Positions 17,701-26,559 are shown, numbered from the stretch's first letter. The stretch is DNA of 64,000 bases from DAOTXN01 sp034435435 (GCA_034435435.1 DAOTXN010000052.1:43749-107748); one strand, 5' to 3'. The notes: generated by a model from the sequence alone, not told the origin. Numbers and translations are program-made.

Positions 17701-20490
17701 GACGTCCGCTTCACTGCCCAGGAACTCCCCATGCTGGCTCAACCAGGTCTCGACCGCGTGTGGGTGATCAACGACCTGGACAGCGAAGCCCGTCTCGACG
17801 CTCGTAGCTTGTCTACGTTGCGCGAGATGGGCATCAAATCGGCGCTTATGATTCCCCTCCTCACCGGTGAGTCTCTCCTGGGTTGGCTGGTCCTCATTAC
17901 TCACCACCACACGCACATCTTTGATCCCGACCAGGTCCACCCCTACCAGGTTCTGGCCGATCAGGCCGCGGTTGCAATACGCAATCAGCAGTTGCTCGCG
18001 CAGGTACAGACCAGTTTGCAGGAGGTTGAGACGGTACACCGCCAATACCTGCGCAGTGAATGGAGCGAATTCTTGCGCTCGCGCGAAGAATACCATACCG
18101 CCTTTGCCTGCGACCGAGGCGCGCTCTTGCCTCTGTCAGAATTCGATCACCCGCTGATCGAACAGGCGATAAATCAAGGCGATCCCGTGGCCTACGTCGC
18201 CCAGTGCGACGACGACAACGGTGATGCAATGCCAAGGGCCAGCCTGGTGGCCCCGCTCAAGGTTCGTGGGCAGGTGCTAGGTGTGTTAGGCGTCGAAGAC
18301 CCCGACCAAGCGCACGAATGGACGCCCGAAGAGATCAACACACTCCAAGAAATCGCCGAACGAGTGGCCCAGGCTATCGAAAGCGCCCGCTTGCTGGACA
18401 CCACACAGACCAGCCTGGCCGAACAAGCTCGCCTGGCTGTGCAACTCGAGGCCGCCAGCAAGATTAGCCGTGCGGCTACGTCGATCCTCGAACTGGATGT
18501 GCTACTGCCTAGCGTGGTGGAGTTGATCCGCGATCACTTTAACTACTACCATGCACAGGTGTTTCTGATCGACTCGACTCAAAGCTGGGCCGTGCTGCGG
18601 GCCAGCACCGGCGAGATCGGACAAAGGCTACTCCAACGGGGTTACGCTCTGGAAGTGGGAGGATCGTCTATCATCGGCTATGTTACCCACACCGGCCAAC
18701 CGCGCATCGCTCAAGACGTAGCCACAGATGCGGTTCACCTGAAAGACGAATTGCTGCCCGACACCCGTTCGGAAATGGCTATCCCGCTACGCACCGGCGA
18801 GCGCATTATCGGCGCGCTGGACGTGCAAAGCACCGAATCTGACGCCTTTACACTCGAAGACGTGCAGGTGCTCTCCACCCTAGCTGACCAATTAGCTGTG
18901 GCTATTGACAACGCTCGGTTGTATCAGGAACAACTAGAGGCCGCTGAAAAACTGCGCGAGGTGGACCGGCTCAAATCGCAATTCTTGGCCAATATGTCCC
19001 ACGAATTGCGCACACCGCTCAACTCGATCATCGGCTTTTCGCGGGTCATCCTGAAAGGCATCGACGGCCCGCTGACCGATTTGCAGAAACAGGACCTTAC
19101 GGCCATTTACAACAGTGGACAAAACTTGCTCAAGCTTATCAACGACATTCTGGACCATGCCAAGATCGAAGCTGGCAAGATGGAAATGGCTTTTGAGGAG
19201 ACCGATCTGAACGAAGTCATCGCTGGAGCTATGACTACAGCGCAAGCCTTGGTCAAAGATAAACCCCAGGTTGAATTACGCTACACTCTCGCGCCAGACT
19301 TACCCACCATCATCGCCGACGCCACCCGAGTGCGTCAGGTATTGCTCAATTTGCTCTCCAACGCAGCCAAATTCACCCAAGAGGGATACATCGAACTGAC
19401 GGCTACCCACGACGAGCGATCTGTCATCATCAAGGTCAGTGACACAGGCGCAGGCATTCCACCCGACAAATACGACGTCATCTTTGAGGCCTTTGAGCAA
19501 GTAGATGGCTCACCCACACGCCGAGTGGGCGGCACCGGCTTGGGCCTGCCCATCAGCCGGCAGTTCATCGAGATGCACGGAGGGCGCATCTGGGTGGAAA
19601 GCGAGATTGGCGCCGGATCCACGTTTTTCGTCCAACTGCCCATCCGCGGCCCACACACCGAGCCTGTCGTCCGAGACCAGCCAGTTGTCAGCACCCACCA
19701 GCGCCTGGTCCTGGCCATTGATGACGATGATGATGTGATCCAGATGTACAGACGGTATCTCGAACGGCAAAACTACCAAGTTCACGGCCTGACAGACAGC
19801 GAGCAAGCCGTCGAAATAGCTCGTGAGCTGCGACCTTTTGCCATCTTGCTTGACTTGCTGATGCCGAATAAGGATGGATGGGCGATCATCCGCGAGCTTA
19901 AAGCCAACCCAGAGACCCAAGATATGCCCATAATTATGTGCAGCATCGTGAACGCTGCAGGACGTGGTTTTAGCCTGGGCGCCGCCGATTTTCTGGTCAA
20001 GCCCATCACGGAGAAGCAATTACTGACCACTTTGGCCCGTCTCCAAGACAGTTCACCGGAGGGGCGGCCCAACCGCCCTCTGCAAGTGCTCATCATCGAC
20101 GATACCGCCGACGACCGCAAGCTCTTGCGCCGCACCCTGGAATCGACCGACGGCGCATATCACGTCCTGGAAGCCAGCAACGGCTATCAAGGTATCGACA
20201 TGATTCAACAGCAACGACCTGACCTGGTCGTGTTGGACCTGATGATGCCCGAAATGGATGGCTTTGCCGTGCTTGAATTGCTCAAACGAGACGAAGAGCT
20301 ACGCCAGATCCCCATCATTATTGTTACGGCTAAAGAACTCACAGAACAAGAACGTATCCGTATCAACGGACAAGCCGCCGCCTTATTCCAAAAAGGTCTG
20401 TTCAAAGCCGAAGAGTTGCTTCAAGACGTGAATTATGCTCTGCATCAGGTAGGCCGCGTGACCCAGGAAAGCACAAAGGAAGAGGAATGA
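14746..20490 (+). CDS. Multi-GAF hybrid sensor histidine kinase with two receiver domains
   Basis: About 1914 residues, no membrane segment. Six GAF domains (50-210, 220-395, 406-568, 576-735, 745-902, 910-1082), a half-GAF (1093-1217), a seventh GAF (1226-1392), HisKA with phospho-acceptor His1419 in FLANMSHELRTPLNSI, HATPase_c (1516-1632; NAAKF, DTGAGIP, GTGLGL boxes intact), and two receivers with acceptors Asp1703 (LLDLLMP) and Asp1831 (VLDLMMP). This is the only kinase in the cluster, so it is the likely collector of the upstream sensors' signals. The ATG at 14746 is chosen because GAGGGG sits just before it; an earlier in-frame TTG at 14713 lacks a site. The 3' end overlaps the threonine-synthase-receiver gene by 4 bases. 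Confidence 0.92.
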   Translation: MTEKPPAMHHTYPQRDPASQTRRGGRGERDSIRLPTDSRDSASEVWSTSAFVQLSQALLTASTLQEVLHACLEVIEPTVVNGVTVLLTGGPPSDSYLEIAAVWECNGHPYLPLGARFSTRDYAFQPLLTGQDAIVINALETDFRIQEPLRSLLLGANVQALVALPLRSGREQFGLIIIDRDDPRAFAPEHIHIYRAAAALAAGAVEKLRLIREANRALAETSTLYEISRRLSHSRNVSDILFSILDSQLFGAAGGSIALLEPSPMEGSGQDVQVESVGSQVQPNKQLVFWAAAGVGAERIVGMRMPLSQGIVGWVVRENQAAIVPDAYADERFYPQIDEATSFQTQSILCAPLRVEGRVIGAIELVDVPNSYLSQEGVRLLEQIADQAALFLENQRLLAQTQRQAQELSTLLNITQEMAATLDREQTLRLITSRILDLVKADGCHVFLLQPRPNDKPFLKPVASSDRDAAYILNTSLELGQGITGGVAQSGEGVLINRVDLDPRGFTVPGTEQIPESLISVPLVYEGRISGVMTVSRRGEQPFTSSDLNIVSAMASQAATVLENERLFDEAQQRTRELAALNAVVSTASQSLTLEEILDATLQRVADVLPDTAGLICLRDENSGELQIATHRNLPAALVRTLITKGMRGTLCEVTATQRQAYTVADLTASAPVDTSGLVKVGLYAYLGAPLIARGQVLGTLSVFGAQPNFFTSSDADLMTAIGQQVGIAVRNAQLYAQTERALKESRSLYDTSAAMSETLDLEGVLQIAVNRMAEYVGADQCRLVLFDERLGYGAVVAEYRSTPNVETIRIPMADNPSYQVLRDTGQAIAVEDVRTHPITAAIKEMLAEYGVKSMLLVPLIVQGHLIGSIDLDSTRTHRKFTQAELNFCRTLADRAALAIQNRQLLAQTQYALHETTRLYRASRALNQAQNLSDVLYAITDNLPIEQIDQCWMALTESEFADQDPTLRSFQIKALWDHEGDAGLQDVRFTAQELPMLAQPGLDRVWVINDLDSEARLDARSLSTLREMGIKSALMIPLLTGESLLGWLVLITHHHTHIFDPDQVHPYQVLADQAAVAIRNQQLLAQVQTSLQEVETVHRQYLRSEWSEFLRSREEYHTAFACDRGALLPLSEFDHPLIEQAINQGDPVAYVAQCDDDNGDAMPRASLVAPLKVRGQVLGVLGVEDPDQAHEWTPEEINTLQEIAERVAQAIESARLLDTTQTSLAEQARLAVQLEAASKISRAATSILELDVLLPSVVELIRDHFNYYHAQVFLIDSTQSWAVLRASTGEIGQRLLQRGYALEVGGSSIIGYVTHTGQPRIAQDVATDAVHLKDELLPDTRSEMAIPLRTGERIIGALDVQSTESDAFTLEDVQVLSTLADQLAVAIDNARLYQEQLEAAEKLREVDRLKSQFLANMSHELRTPLNSIIGFSRVILKGIDGPLTDLQKQDLTAIYNSGQNLLKLINDILDHAKIEAGKMEMAFEETDLNEVIAGAMTTAQALVKDKPQVELRYTLAPDLPTIIADATRVRQVLLNLLSNAAKFTQEGYIELTATHDERSVIIKVSDTGAGIPPDKYDVIFEAFEQVDGSPTRRVGGTGLGLPISRQFIEMHGGRIWVESEIGAGSTFFVQLPIRGPHTEPVVRDQPVVSTHQRLVLAIDDDDDVIQMYRRYLERQNYQVHGLTDSEQAVEIARELRPFAILLDLLMPNKDGWAIIRELKANPETQDMPIIMCSIVNAAGRGFSLGAADFLVKPITEKQLLTTLARLQDSSPEGRPNRPLQVLIIDDTADDRKLLRRTLESTDGAYHVLEASNGYQGIDMIQQQRPDLVVLDLMMPEMDGFAVLELLKRDEELRQIPIIIVTAKELTEQERIRINGQAAALFQKGLFKAEELLQDVNYALHQVGRVTQESTKEEE

Positions 20491-22244
20491 CTCGGACATC
20501 CACCTCCCTCATGTCATCAGATGCATGGCTCGAATGCGCCGCCTGCGGCCAACGTCACCCGCTGAATGCCCGCATCACACAATGCGAAGCGTGCGGCGAG
20601 GACTGGCTCGACGCTCGCTACGACTATGCGGCGCTGGGCGAGTTGTGGCGACGAGAACTGCACCGCCGACCGTTCAATAGCATCTGGCGTTATCGCGAAT
20701 GGTTGCCGCTGCGCCGCGACGAAAACATCGTCTCGATGAACGAAGGCGGCACCCCACTGCTCCACTGCAAAAACCTGGGTTTGATGCTGGGTTGCCCCAA
20801 TATTTACATCAAGGATGAGCGTCAAGGCCCCACCGGCTCTTTCAAAGACCGGCAGGCATCGCTGGCTATCTCAGTGATGAAAGAAATGGGTCTCTCGGAA
20901 GCCGTTTTGGCCTCTACCGGCAACGTCGCCATCTCCTACGCTGCATACGGCGCGCGGGCAGGCATTAAAATCTGGGCCTTTGTCACCAGCACCGTCCCCG
21001 CCGACAAGATGCGCGAAGTGGCGCTGTATGGCGCAGAGGTCGTCAAGGTCACGGCGACGTACGACCAGACCAAACAGGTAGCGGCCCGCTTTGCCGAGCA
21101 CAAACAACTGCACCTCGACCGGGGCATCCGCAGCATCGCCGCCAAGGAGAGCATGAAGACGGTGGCGTTCGAGATCGCCGAACAATTGGGCCTGCTCGCC
21201 GGCCGCCCTATGAGCGAGCCGTTTTGGCGGGTGATGCCTGGTCAGGCCTGGCGCGTGCCCGACTGGTACTTTCAGGCCGTCAGCGGCGGATTGGGACCGG
21301 TGGGGGTGTGGAAAGGCTTTGAAGAACTCAAGCGCATGGGGTTGACCGACCACCTTCCCAAACTGGCCTGCATCCAGGCCGCTGGCTGCGCCCCTATGGT
21401 TCACTCGTTCCAGAAGGGATTGGAACACGCCGAGTCGGTGCTCAACCCTCAAACGCTCATCACCACGGTGGCCACCGGCAGCCCTGGCCCGGCCTACACC
21501 TTTTTGCAGCGCGTGGTTCGAGAATATGGAGGTGCCTTTGAGTGTGTGACCGACGAAGAAGCCTTCCGCGCCATGCACCTGATGGCTAAACTGGATGGCT
21601 TTTCGATGGAGCCAGCCGCGGCGATAGCCTTTGCCGGCCTGTTCAAAATGGTGCGACAAGGGACTATCCAACCTGACGAGGTGATCGTAGTCAATTGTTC
21701 CGGCCACACCTTCCCGGTCGAAAAACACCTGCTCAACGAAGGCTGGGCGCGTAGTCTGGATTTGGGCATTGAGGCGCCCTTAGCCGAGGCAGTCGCAGCC
21801 CCAGAGACCAAAGTGGCTTTTCCACTGCCTCAAGAAGAGGGCCTGCTGGTCTCGTTGGAAAGGCTGGACGACCGCGTCAAGAGCGTCGCCATCGTCGAAG
21901 ACGAGCCGGACGCAGCGCGGCTGTTGCGCCGCATCATCCAGGCGCGCGGGGGCTATCAGATTTTCGAGGCTCATAACGGCCGCGAGGGGCTGGAACTGAT
22001 CCGCCGCGAACGCCCCGACCTGGTGTTGCTGGACCTAATGATGCCGGAGATGGACGGCTTTACGGTGCTCGGCAAAATGAAAGAGCAAAAAGAAACCGCC
22101 GACATCCCGGTCATCGTCATCACCGCCAAAGACCTGACCCTACAGGAACGCCGGCGGCTCAGCGGACACGTCGAGTCGCTGCTGCAAAAAGGCTCCTACA
22201 TGGACATGGAATTGTTGGACGATCTGATGGATGTGTTGGCGTGA
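20487..22244 (+). CDS. thrC: Threonine synthase-like PLP enzyme fused to a response-regulator receiver domain
   Basis: 585 residues. An N-terminal zinc-ribbon (Cys17, Cys20, Cys33, Cys36) leads into a fold-type II PLP domain with GPTGSFKDRQ (PLP lysine Lys120), STGNVA and a VSGGLGPVGVWKGF loop. This matches threonine synthase, which turns O-phosphohomoserine into threonine. After a short linker (about 440-465) comes a complete CheY-like receiver with acidic pocket EDE, acceptor Asp516 in LLDLMMPEMDGF and a late Lys in LLQKG. The receiver closely resembles REC2 of the upstream kinase. The ATGA overlap with the kinase gene implies coupled translation and suggests the kinase phosphorylates it. 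Substrate and control are inferred; another PLP beta-family activity is possible. Confidence 0.88.
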   Translation: MTRTSTSLMSSDAWLECAACGQRHPLNARITQCEACGEDWLDARYDYAALGELWRRELHRRPFNSIWRYREWLPLRRDENIVSMNEGGTPLLHCKNLGLMLGCPNIYIKDERQGPTGSFKDRQASLAISVMKEMGLSEAVLASTGNVAISYAAYGARAGIKIWAFVTSTVPADKMREVALYGAEVVKVTATYDQTKQVAARFAEHKQLHLDRGIRSIAAKESMKTVAFEIAEQLGLLAGRPMSEPFWRVMPGQAWRVPDWYFQAVSGGLGPVGVWKGFEELKRMGLTDHLPKLACIQAAGCAPMVHSFQKGLEHAESVLNPQTLITTVATGSPGPAYTFLQRVVREYGGAFECVTDEEAFRAMHLMAKLDGFSMEPAAAIAFAGLFKMVRQGTIQPDEVIVVNCSGHTFPVEKHLLNEGWARSLDLGIEAPLAEAVAAPETKVAFPLPQEEGLLVSLERLDDRVKSVAIVEDEPDAARLLRRIIQARGGYQIFEAHNGREGLELIRRERPDLVLLDLMMPEMDGFTVLGKMKEQKETADIPVIVITAKDLTLQERRRLSGHVESLLQKGSYMDMELLDDLMDVLA

Positions 22245-22250
22245 TGAGTG

Positions 22251-22290
22251 AAACGTCATGAGTAATGCGTGATTCACGTTTCACGTTTTG
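22251..22290. repeat. Short dyad repeat between convergent genes
   Basis: Contains GTGAAACGT followed by ACGTTTCAC and GTTTTGCG, the same vocabulary as the nuoI-nuoJ gap (40412-40473). It lies between two converging genes and could act as a bidirectional transcription stop, though there is no clear T-tract. Confidence 0.4.
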
Positions 22291-23231
22291 CGCTCTGCCT
22301 CTGCCTCCAGCGCAGCCATCCACTCTTCGGCCGTAAAATCGGCGCGCGAATCGCGCCGCACCAACAGCCCGGCGGTGATGATGAACGCGCCGCCCAGCCA
22401 CTGCCACGGCGTCAGGCGCTCGCCCAGTAACACAAAAGCCACCAACAGCGTGACAAACATCTCGCTCAGGCCCAAGAGCGCCGTTTGAATCCCGCCCAAC
22501 ATGCTCAGTCCCAAAAACATGAACAGGCGCGACAGCGCCGTGACGGTCCCCAGGCCCAGCACCGCCCCCCAGCCCGCCGCCGAAATGGGCTCCAGGGGCG
22601 CGCCTCGGGCCAGCCGCGCCACGCACACCACCGCCGCCATCGTCGTCAACACGTATAACGCCACCGAGCGCGGCGCCACGTCTGCCGTGACCCATTGCCC
22701 CAGCACCAGATGCCAGCCATAAAAAGCTGCTGCGGCCATCATAAGCATGATTCCCATAGGGTCGGCCGCCCCGTGGGTCTGGGTCAACAACAGCACACCG
22801 CCGCCGGCCAACATCAGCCCCACTACTGTAAAGCGGCTCAACGGTTGGCCCGACGCCGCCAAAAATACCACCACCCACAGCGTATACGTGGTGTTGATGA
22901 GCGAAACCAGCGAGGCGTCAATGCGTGACAGGGCATTATAATAGAACAGCGAACCGATCCCATTGACCAACCCCACTGCCACACAACCCACCAGATCGGA
23001 CCGCGAAACGCGAATGTAGCGCCGCCAGAATATGAAATAAAACAACCACAACAATCCCGCCGCCAGCGCCGTGCGCATGGCCACGACGGTGTAGGCGCTT
23101 AGCCCCTCGCCATAGGCCAGCTTGCCAAAAATGGGCGCCCAGCCCAAAAATACCGTGGAGAACAGCGCCGCCCCCACTCCCCACACCTGCCGGCGATCCA
23201 TAGCGTGGCGGCCCAACCGATATGTGCTCAT
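22281..23231 (-). CDS. EamA/DMT-family membrane transporter
   Basis: A 316-residue protein with about ten hydrophobic helices in two EamA repeats (LGWAPIFGKLAYGEGLSAY opens the first). The family exports metabolites, often amino acids, nucleobases or drugs; the substrate cannot be told here. The reading frame extends to 23351, but the ATG at 23231 is preceded by GGAGGAAGTGAA, so that start is chosen. The 3' end converges on the threonine-synthase-receiver gene, 36 bases away. An amino-acid export role would fit that neighbour but is only a guess. Confidence 0.88.
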   Translation of the reverse strand: MSTYRLGRHAMDRRQVWGVGAALFSTVFLGWAPIFGKLAYGEGLSAYTVVAMRTALAAGLLWLFYFIFWRRYIRVSRSDLVGCVAVGLVNGIGSLFYYNALSRIDASLVSLINTTYTLWVVVFLAASGQPLSRFTVVGLMLAGGGVLLLTQTHGAADPMGIMLMMAAAAFYGWHLVLGQWVTADVAPRSVALYVLTTMAAVVCVARLARGAPLEPISAAGWGAVLGLGTVTALSRLFMFLGLSMLGGIQTALLGLSEMFVTLLVAFVLLGERLTPWQWLGGAFIITAGLLVRRDSRADFTAEEWMAALEAEAERKT

Positions 23232-23276
23232 TTCACTTCCTCCAGCTGCCCCCGAGAAAAGCCCAAGACGAGCCAG

Positions 23277-23305
23277 TTGCCATCCTGCTACAATGATGCT
23301 ACACT
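23277..23305 (+). promoter_or_regulatory. Predicted sigma-70-type promoter
   Basis: TTGCCA (-35) and TACACT (-10) with a 17-base spacer, ending 36 bases before the ATG at 23342, in the gap between two divergent genes. Confidence 0.5.
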
Positions 23306-23341
23306 GTCTGGCGTACAACGTCTTCAGAACGCGGCGCCAGG

Positions 23342-23917
23342 ATGAAAACACTTGCTCGTAAAATAAAAACGGTGTGGCAAAGACTCAACCGCTCGCAGCG
23401 TCGCGCATTGGCCTTACTGGGGATGATCAACCTGATAGTTCTGGGTATCCTCGCGTTATTGCTGCTGCGGCCGCCCATGGCACAAATCGCACTCTTGCAG
23501 TCGCCGCTCGCCGCGTCCCAGGTAGAAACCTGTCGTCAATCGGTGAGTCGGGCGCTGCTCCAGCGCGGGTCCAGCGGCCTGGTCCAAGCTTTGGCCGACG
23601 GCAGCCTCCTCATCCAGTTGGAGCGTCCAACGGCCAACCCTGGTCCTTCGGTTGGAACTGGCTCAAACCACCTGCGCAGCGCCGCCGACGCCGCCGTTTG
23701 GCTGGCGTTTGAGGCGCTTTCTGGGGCCGGGCGCGACGCCTGCCAGGGTTTTCGGACCGTTCACGTCACGGTCGTGATTCAGATCGCCGATTCGCAGCCT
23801 GTGCGGGTGACAGCGCGCGCCGCGCTATCCGACGTGCTAACCTGGTCGCAGGGCCGATTCGACGACGCCGAACTGGCCCGGCGTGTGGAATACCATGCGC
23901 CCGACGCCAGCCCTTGA
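23342..23917 (+). CDS. Hypothetical single-pass membrane protein
   Basis: A 191-residue protein of no recognised family. A basic N-terminus (KTLARKIKTVWQRLNRSQR) is followed by one helix (about 25-46), then an extracytoplasmic domain with two cysteines (in VETCRQSV and GRDACQGF) that could form a disulfide. The basic side faces the cytoplasm by the positive-inside rule. It is divergent from the EamA gene and convergent with the beta-helix gene, with its own predicted promoter, so it is probably a single transcription unit. Confidence 0.65.
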   Translation: MKTLARKIKTVWQRLNRSQRRALALLGMINLIVLGILALLLLRPPMAQIALLQSPLAASQVETCRQSVSRALLQRGSSGLVQALADGSLLIQLERPTANPGPSVGTGSNHLRSAADAAVWLAFEALSGAGRDACQGFRTVHVTVVIQIADSQPVRVTARAALSDVLTWSQGRFDDAELARRVEYHAPDASP

Positions 23918-23946
23918 GCAGCCATCGCTCAACCTTTCGAGGGCGT

Positions 23947-26559
23947 TCAGGGCAAGTTCCTCAGAACAAGCGGCAAGTAAAGCCGGCCCTTGAACACCTG
24001 CGTGACCACCGGCGGGCCGCTGCGCGTGTTCACGCCCTGGTCAGTGCGCACGACCCGGTAACGCGCGTTGGTCATCGTGTGCGTCGCCGTGACCACAAAG
24101 CTGACTTGGGCCGAGCCCTCGTTGGGAGCAATTTGAGCCACCGTCCAGCTCACGACCCCGCCCAGCCACAACGTGCCCTCTTGTTGCGCGCCGATCCAGG
24201 TTGCGCCAACCGGCAGCGCGTCGGTGATCCACACGTTCGTCACCGTAACTTCCAGGTGATTGGTGAGCGTCAAGGTGTACGTGATCGGCTCACCCGGTTC
24301 GGCAAAAGCCGGAGCGGTCTTGACCAGACTCACCGTCGGCAGCTCATCGGCCCCAATGTCCGTCTCACCAAAGCGCGCATCTCCCTCCCAATCTACCAGC
24401 GACGCGAGAGATGTTAACCCCGCGCCCACACACGGCGACCCAAAGCGCAAATGGTAATCCCGGCCGGCCGCGTCGCGGAATAGCGGGGCTTGCCCAATGC
24501 TGCCTGCGCCGCTGACCACCCCCTGATAATCGACGCCGTTGCTCCACACATCGTCGTAGGTGGTCACCACATTCGCACCCACGACCACCGAAATGCCGGT
24601 CGTGTAACTGACCAGGATGTTATTGGCCGAGGTCAACGTCACCGCCGGGTCGAGCACGTGCAAACCTACCCCCGTGCGGATGGTCGGGTGGCCGACCAGC
24701 GTGTTATTGACCAGTGTGCCCGCAGACATGCCCACCGCCTGCACACCGCCGGCCGTATTTTCGCCGATCAGGTTGTTGAACGCCGAAAAATCGGTCGCCC
24801 GCTCTAACTCCAAGCCAAAGCCAGCGTTGCCAAAAAGATGATTGGCCGAAATGGTCACCGTTTCACCGTCCACGTCGATGCCGCTGCCCGCATTGTTGTA
24901 GAGGGTGTTGTCTTGAATGATTCCGGTTGTCCCATTAAAGGCAATGCCATCGTCGGCGGCGCTATAAACCGTGTTGGCGATGATCGTCGCCGTCGCGTTC
25001 GGCTCCACGTGGATACCATCCGCTGCCGCTCCCAACGTGTTGTAAATCGTGTTCTCTTGCAGCACGACCGTGCTGCCGCCCCGCACGCGCACCCCCTCGT
25101 TCTGGGTGTCGTACACGGTGTTGCCCAACACCGTGGCCTCGTCGGCGTTCACGTTGATGCCCTGACCGCCGGTCTGGTGCACGATATTGTCGCGCATCAG
25201 GCCGCTCGAACCTTGAAAGTTGATGCCGTCGGCAGCGGCGCTGTATACCGAGTTATACTCTATCGTCGCCGACACACCTGGGCCGACGTAGATGGCATTG
25301 GCCGTATCGGCGAGGGTGTGCGTGATGGCATTGCCGCGCACCCAGATTTCGGAGGCGTTTTCCACCTGGATGCCGACGTCGAAGGCCCCAACCACCACAT
25401 TGTCCTCGATTGCGCCCGCCGCGCCTTTGAAATCAATGCCGTCATCGGTCACGTCAAAGACAAGGTTGCCCTCGATGGTCGCCAGGGCGTCAGTGATGAC
25501 GTAAATGCCATCTTCTCCCGGCGTGGCGCTGCTATAGACCGTGTTGTTTTGAATCAGCGCAAATCCGCCCGCGTTTTCTGCCCGAATGCCGGTCCCCCCG
25601 GCGCGATAGATTTCGTTCGTCTCGACGGTCACGACGCCGCTGCCCGCAAGCTGCACGCCTTCGTTGTCCACGTCGTACACGGTATTGCCTGCGGCCCAGG
25701 CCGTCCCTGCCGTATCAATCTGCAGGCCGTCGCCGCCGCTGGAATAGACACGATTACCGATCAAAGAGATTTCGGCGGCCTCGCGGGCGCGTATCCCATC
25801 GTCGGCAGTGTTGTACACAAGCGTGGCGCTGACCGTGTAGGGTCCGCCGTCGCGCAGATAAATGCCGCGCCGGCTGTCAAACGCCACGACCTGTCCGGCG
25901 TCGTGCACCGTGACGCTGTAAATCTCGGCGCTGCCGGCCTCGACGAGGATACCGTTATCCCCCGTATCATAAACCAGCGTGTTCGACGCCACCAGCCACG
26001 CGCCGTTGGACTCGATGCCGTCGTCATCGGCGGCGTGCACTCGTAGATTGATCAGCCTGGCTCCGGCAGCGGCGTACAAGTGGACGCCATCTTCACCCTG
26101 GAAAATCGTCAGGCCATCCAACACCACGCTGGCGCTGGCGGCCACGGCCACGGCGTACACCCCCACGCCTGTCTCGCCGGCGATGACCGTCTCGTATGCG
26201 AGCGGGTCCCAAAGCGTGAAATTCGCGTCCCAACCACCCTGTACGGTCACGTCGCGGTCGATCACGATTGACTCGGCATAGTCGCCAGCAGCCACCTGGA
26301 TCGTGTCGCCATTCTGGGCCTCATACGTGATCGCGTATTGGATCGTCTGGCAGGCCTGGTTTAGCGGGCCGACGCCGCAACCGGGACCATCTGCGCCGTA
26401 AAGTCCGTCCACCTTGATGTTTTTGGCCGCCGGCGCGGCCACGAGTGGCCTGCTCAACGCACTCGTCAGCGCCCAAAGCGCCGTCGCACTCAAGAACAGC
26501 GCCGCCAACACCGCGCTGCCTCTGGCAATCCATTCACAAAGGCTTCCCCTCGAATTCAT
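23947..26559 (-). CDS. Secreted right-handed beta-helix repeat protein with DUF11-like domain
   Basis: 870 residues. A signal peptide/anchor (about 10-40) is followed by a DUF1565-like start (DGPGCGVGPLNQACQTIQYA). Then come about twenty parallel beta-helix turns (50-690) with recurring N-x-V-Y-x-x-x-x-D-G-I units. A DUF11-like domain follows (about 735-840, VKTAPAFAEPGEPITYTLTL), and the protein ends RLYLPLVLRNLP. Beta-helix proteins bind or cleave polysaccharides or act as surface structure; no catalytic set is evident. The C-terminal PLVLRN tail recurs on exported proteins of Anaerolineae and may be a sorting or anchoring signal (recalled knowledge plus inference). GAAGGGA lies before the ATG. 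Confidence 0.85.
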   Translation of the reverse strand: MNSRGSLCEWIARGSAVLAALFLSATALWALTSALSRPLVAAPAAKNIKVDGLYGADGPGCGVGPLNQACQTIQYAITYEAQNGDTIQVAAGDYAESIVIDRDVTVQGGWDANFTLWDPLAYETVIAGETGVGVYAVAVAASASVVLDGLTIFQGEDGVHLYAAAGARLINLRVHAADDDGIESNGAWLVASNTLVYDTGDNGILVEAGSAEIYSVTVHDAGQVVAFDSRRGIYLRDGGPYTVSATLVYNTADDGIRAREAAEISLIGNRVYSSGGDGLQIDTAGTAWAAGNTVYDVDNEGVQLAGSGVVTVETNEIYRAGGTGIRAENAGGFALIQNNTVYSSATPGEDGIYVITDALATIEGNLVFDVTDDGIDFKGAAGAIEDNVVVGAFDVGIQVENASEIWVRGNAITHTLADTANAIYVGPGVSATIEYNSVYSAAADGINFQGSSGLMRDNIVHQTGGQGINVNADEATVLGNTVYDTQNEGVRVRGGSTVVLQENTIYNTLGAAADGIHVEPNATATIIANTVYSAADDGIAFNGTTGIIQDNTLYNNAGSGIDVDGETVTISANHLFGNAGFGLELERATDFSAFNNLIGENTAGGVQAVGMSAGTLVNNTLVGHPTIRTGVGLHVLDPAVTLTSANNILVSYTTGISVVVGANVVTTYDDVWSNGVDYQGVVSGAGSIGQAPLFRDAAGRDYHLRFGSPCVGAGLTSLASLVDWEGDARFGETDIGADELPTVSLVKTAPAFAEPGEPITYTLTLTNHLEVTVTNVWITDALPVGATWIGAQQEGTLWLGGVVSWTVAQIAPNEGSAQVSFVVTATHTMTNARYRVVRTDQGVNTRSGPPVVTQVFKGRLYLPLVLRNLP

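Noticed and set aside
20871..21728. Minus-strand open frame opposite the threonine-synthase domain
   Set aside because: The plus strand has a full set of PLP-enzyme motifs; the antisense frame has none.
24838..26046. Long plus-strand open frame (about 400 codons) opposite the beta-helix gene
   Set aside because: It mirrors the repeat codons of the minus-strand gene, has no recognisable domain and no ribosome site; the beta-helix frame has a signal peptide and regular repeats.
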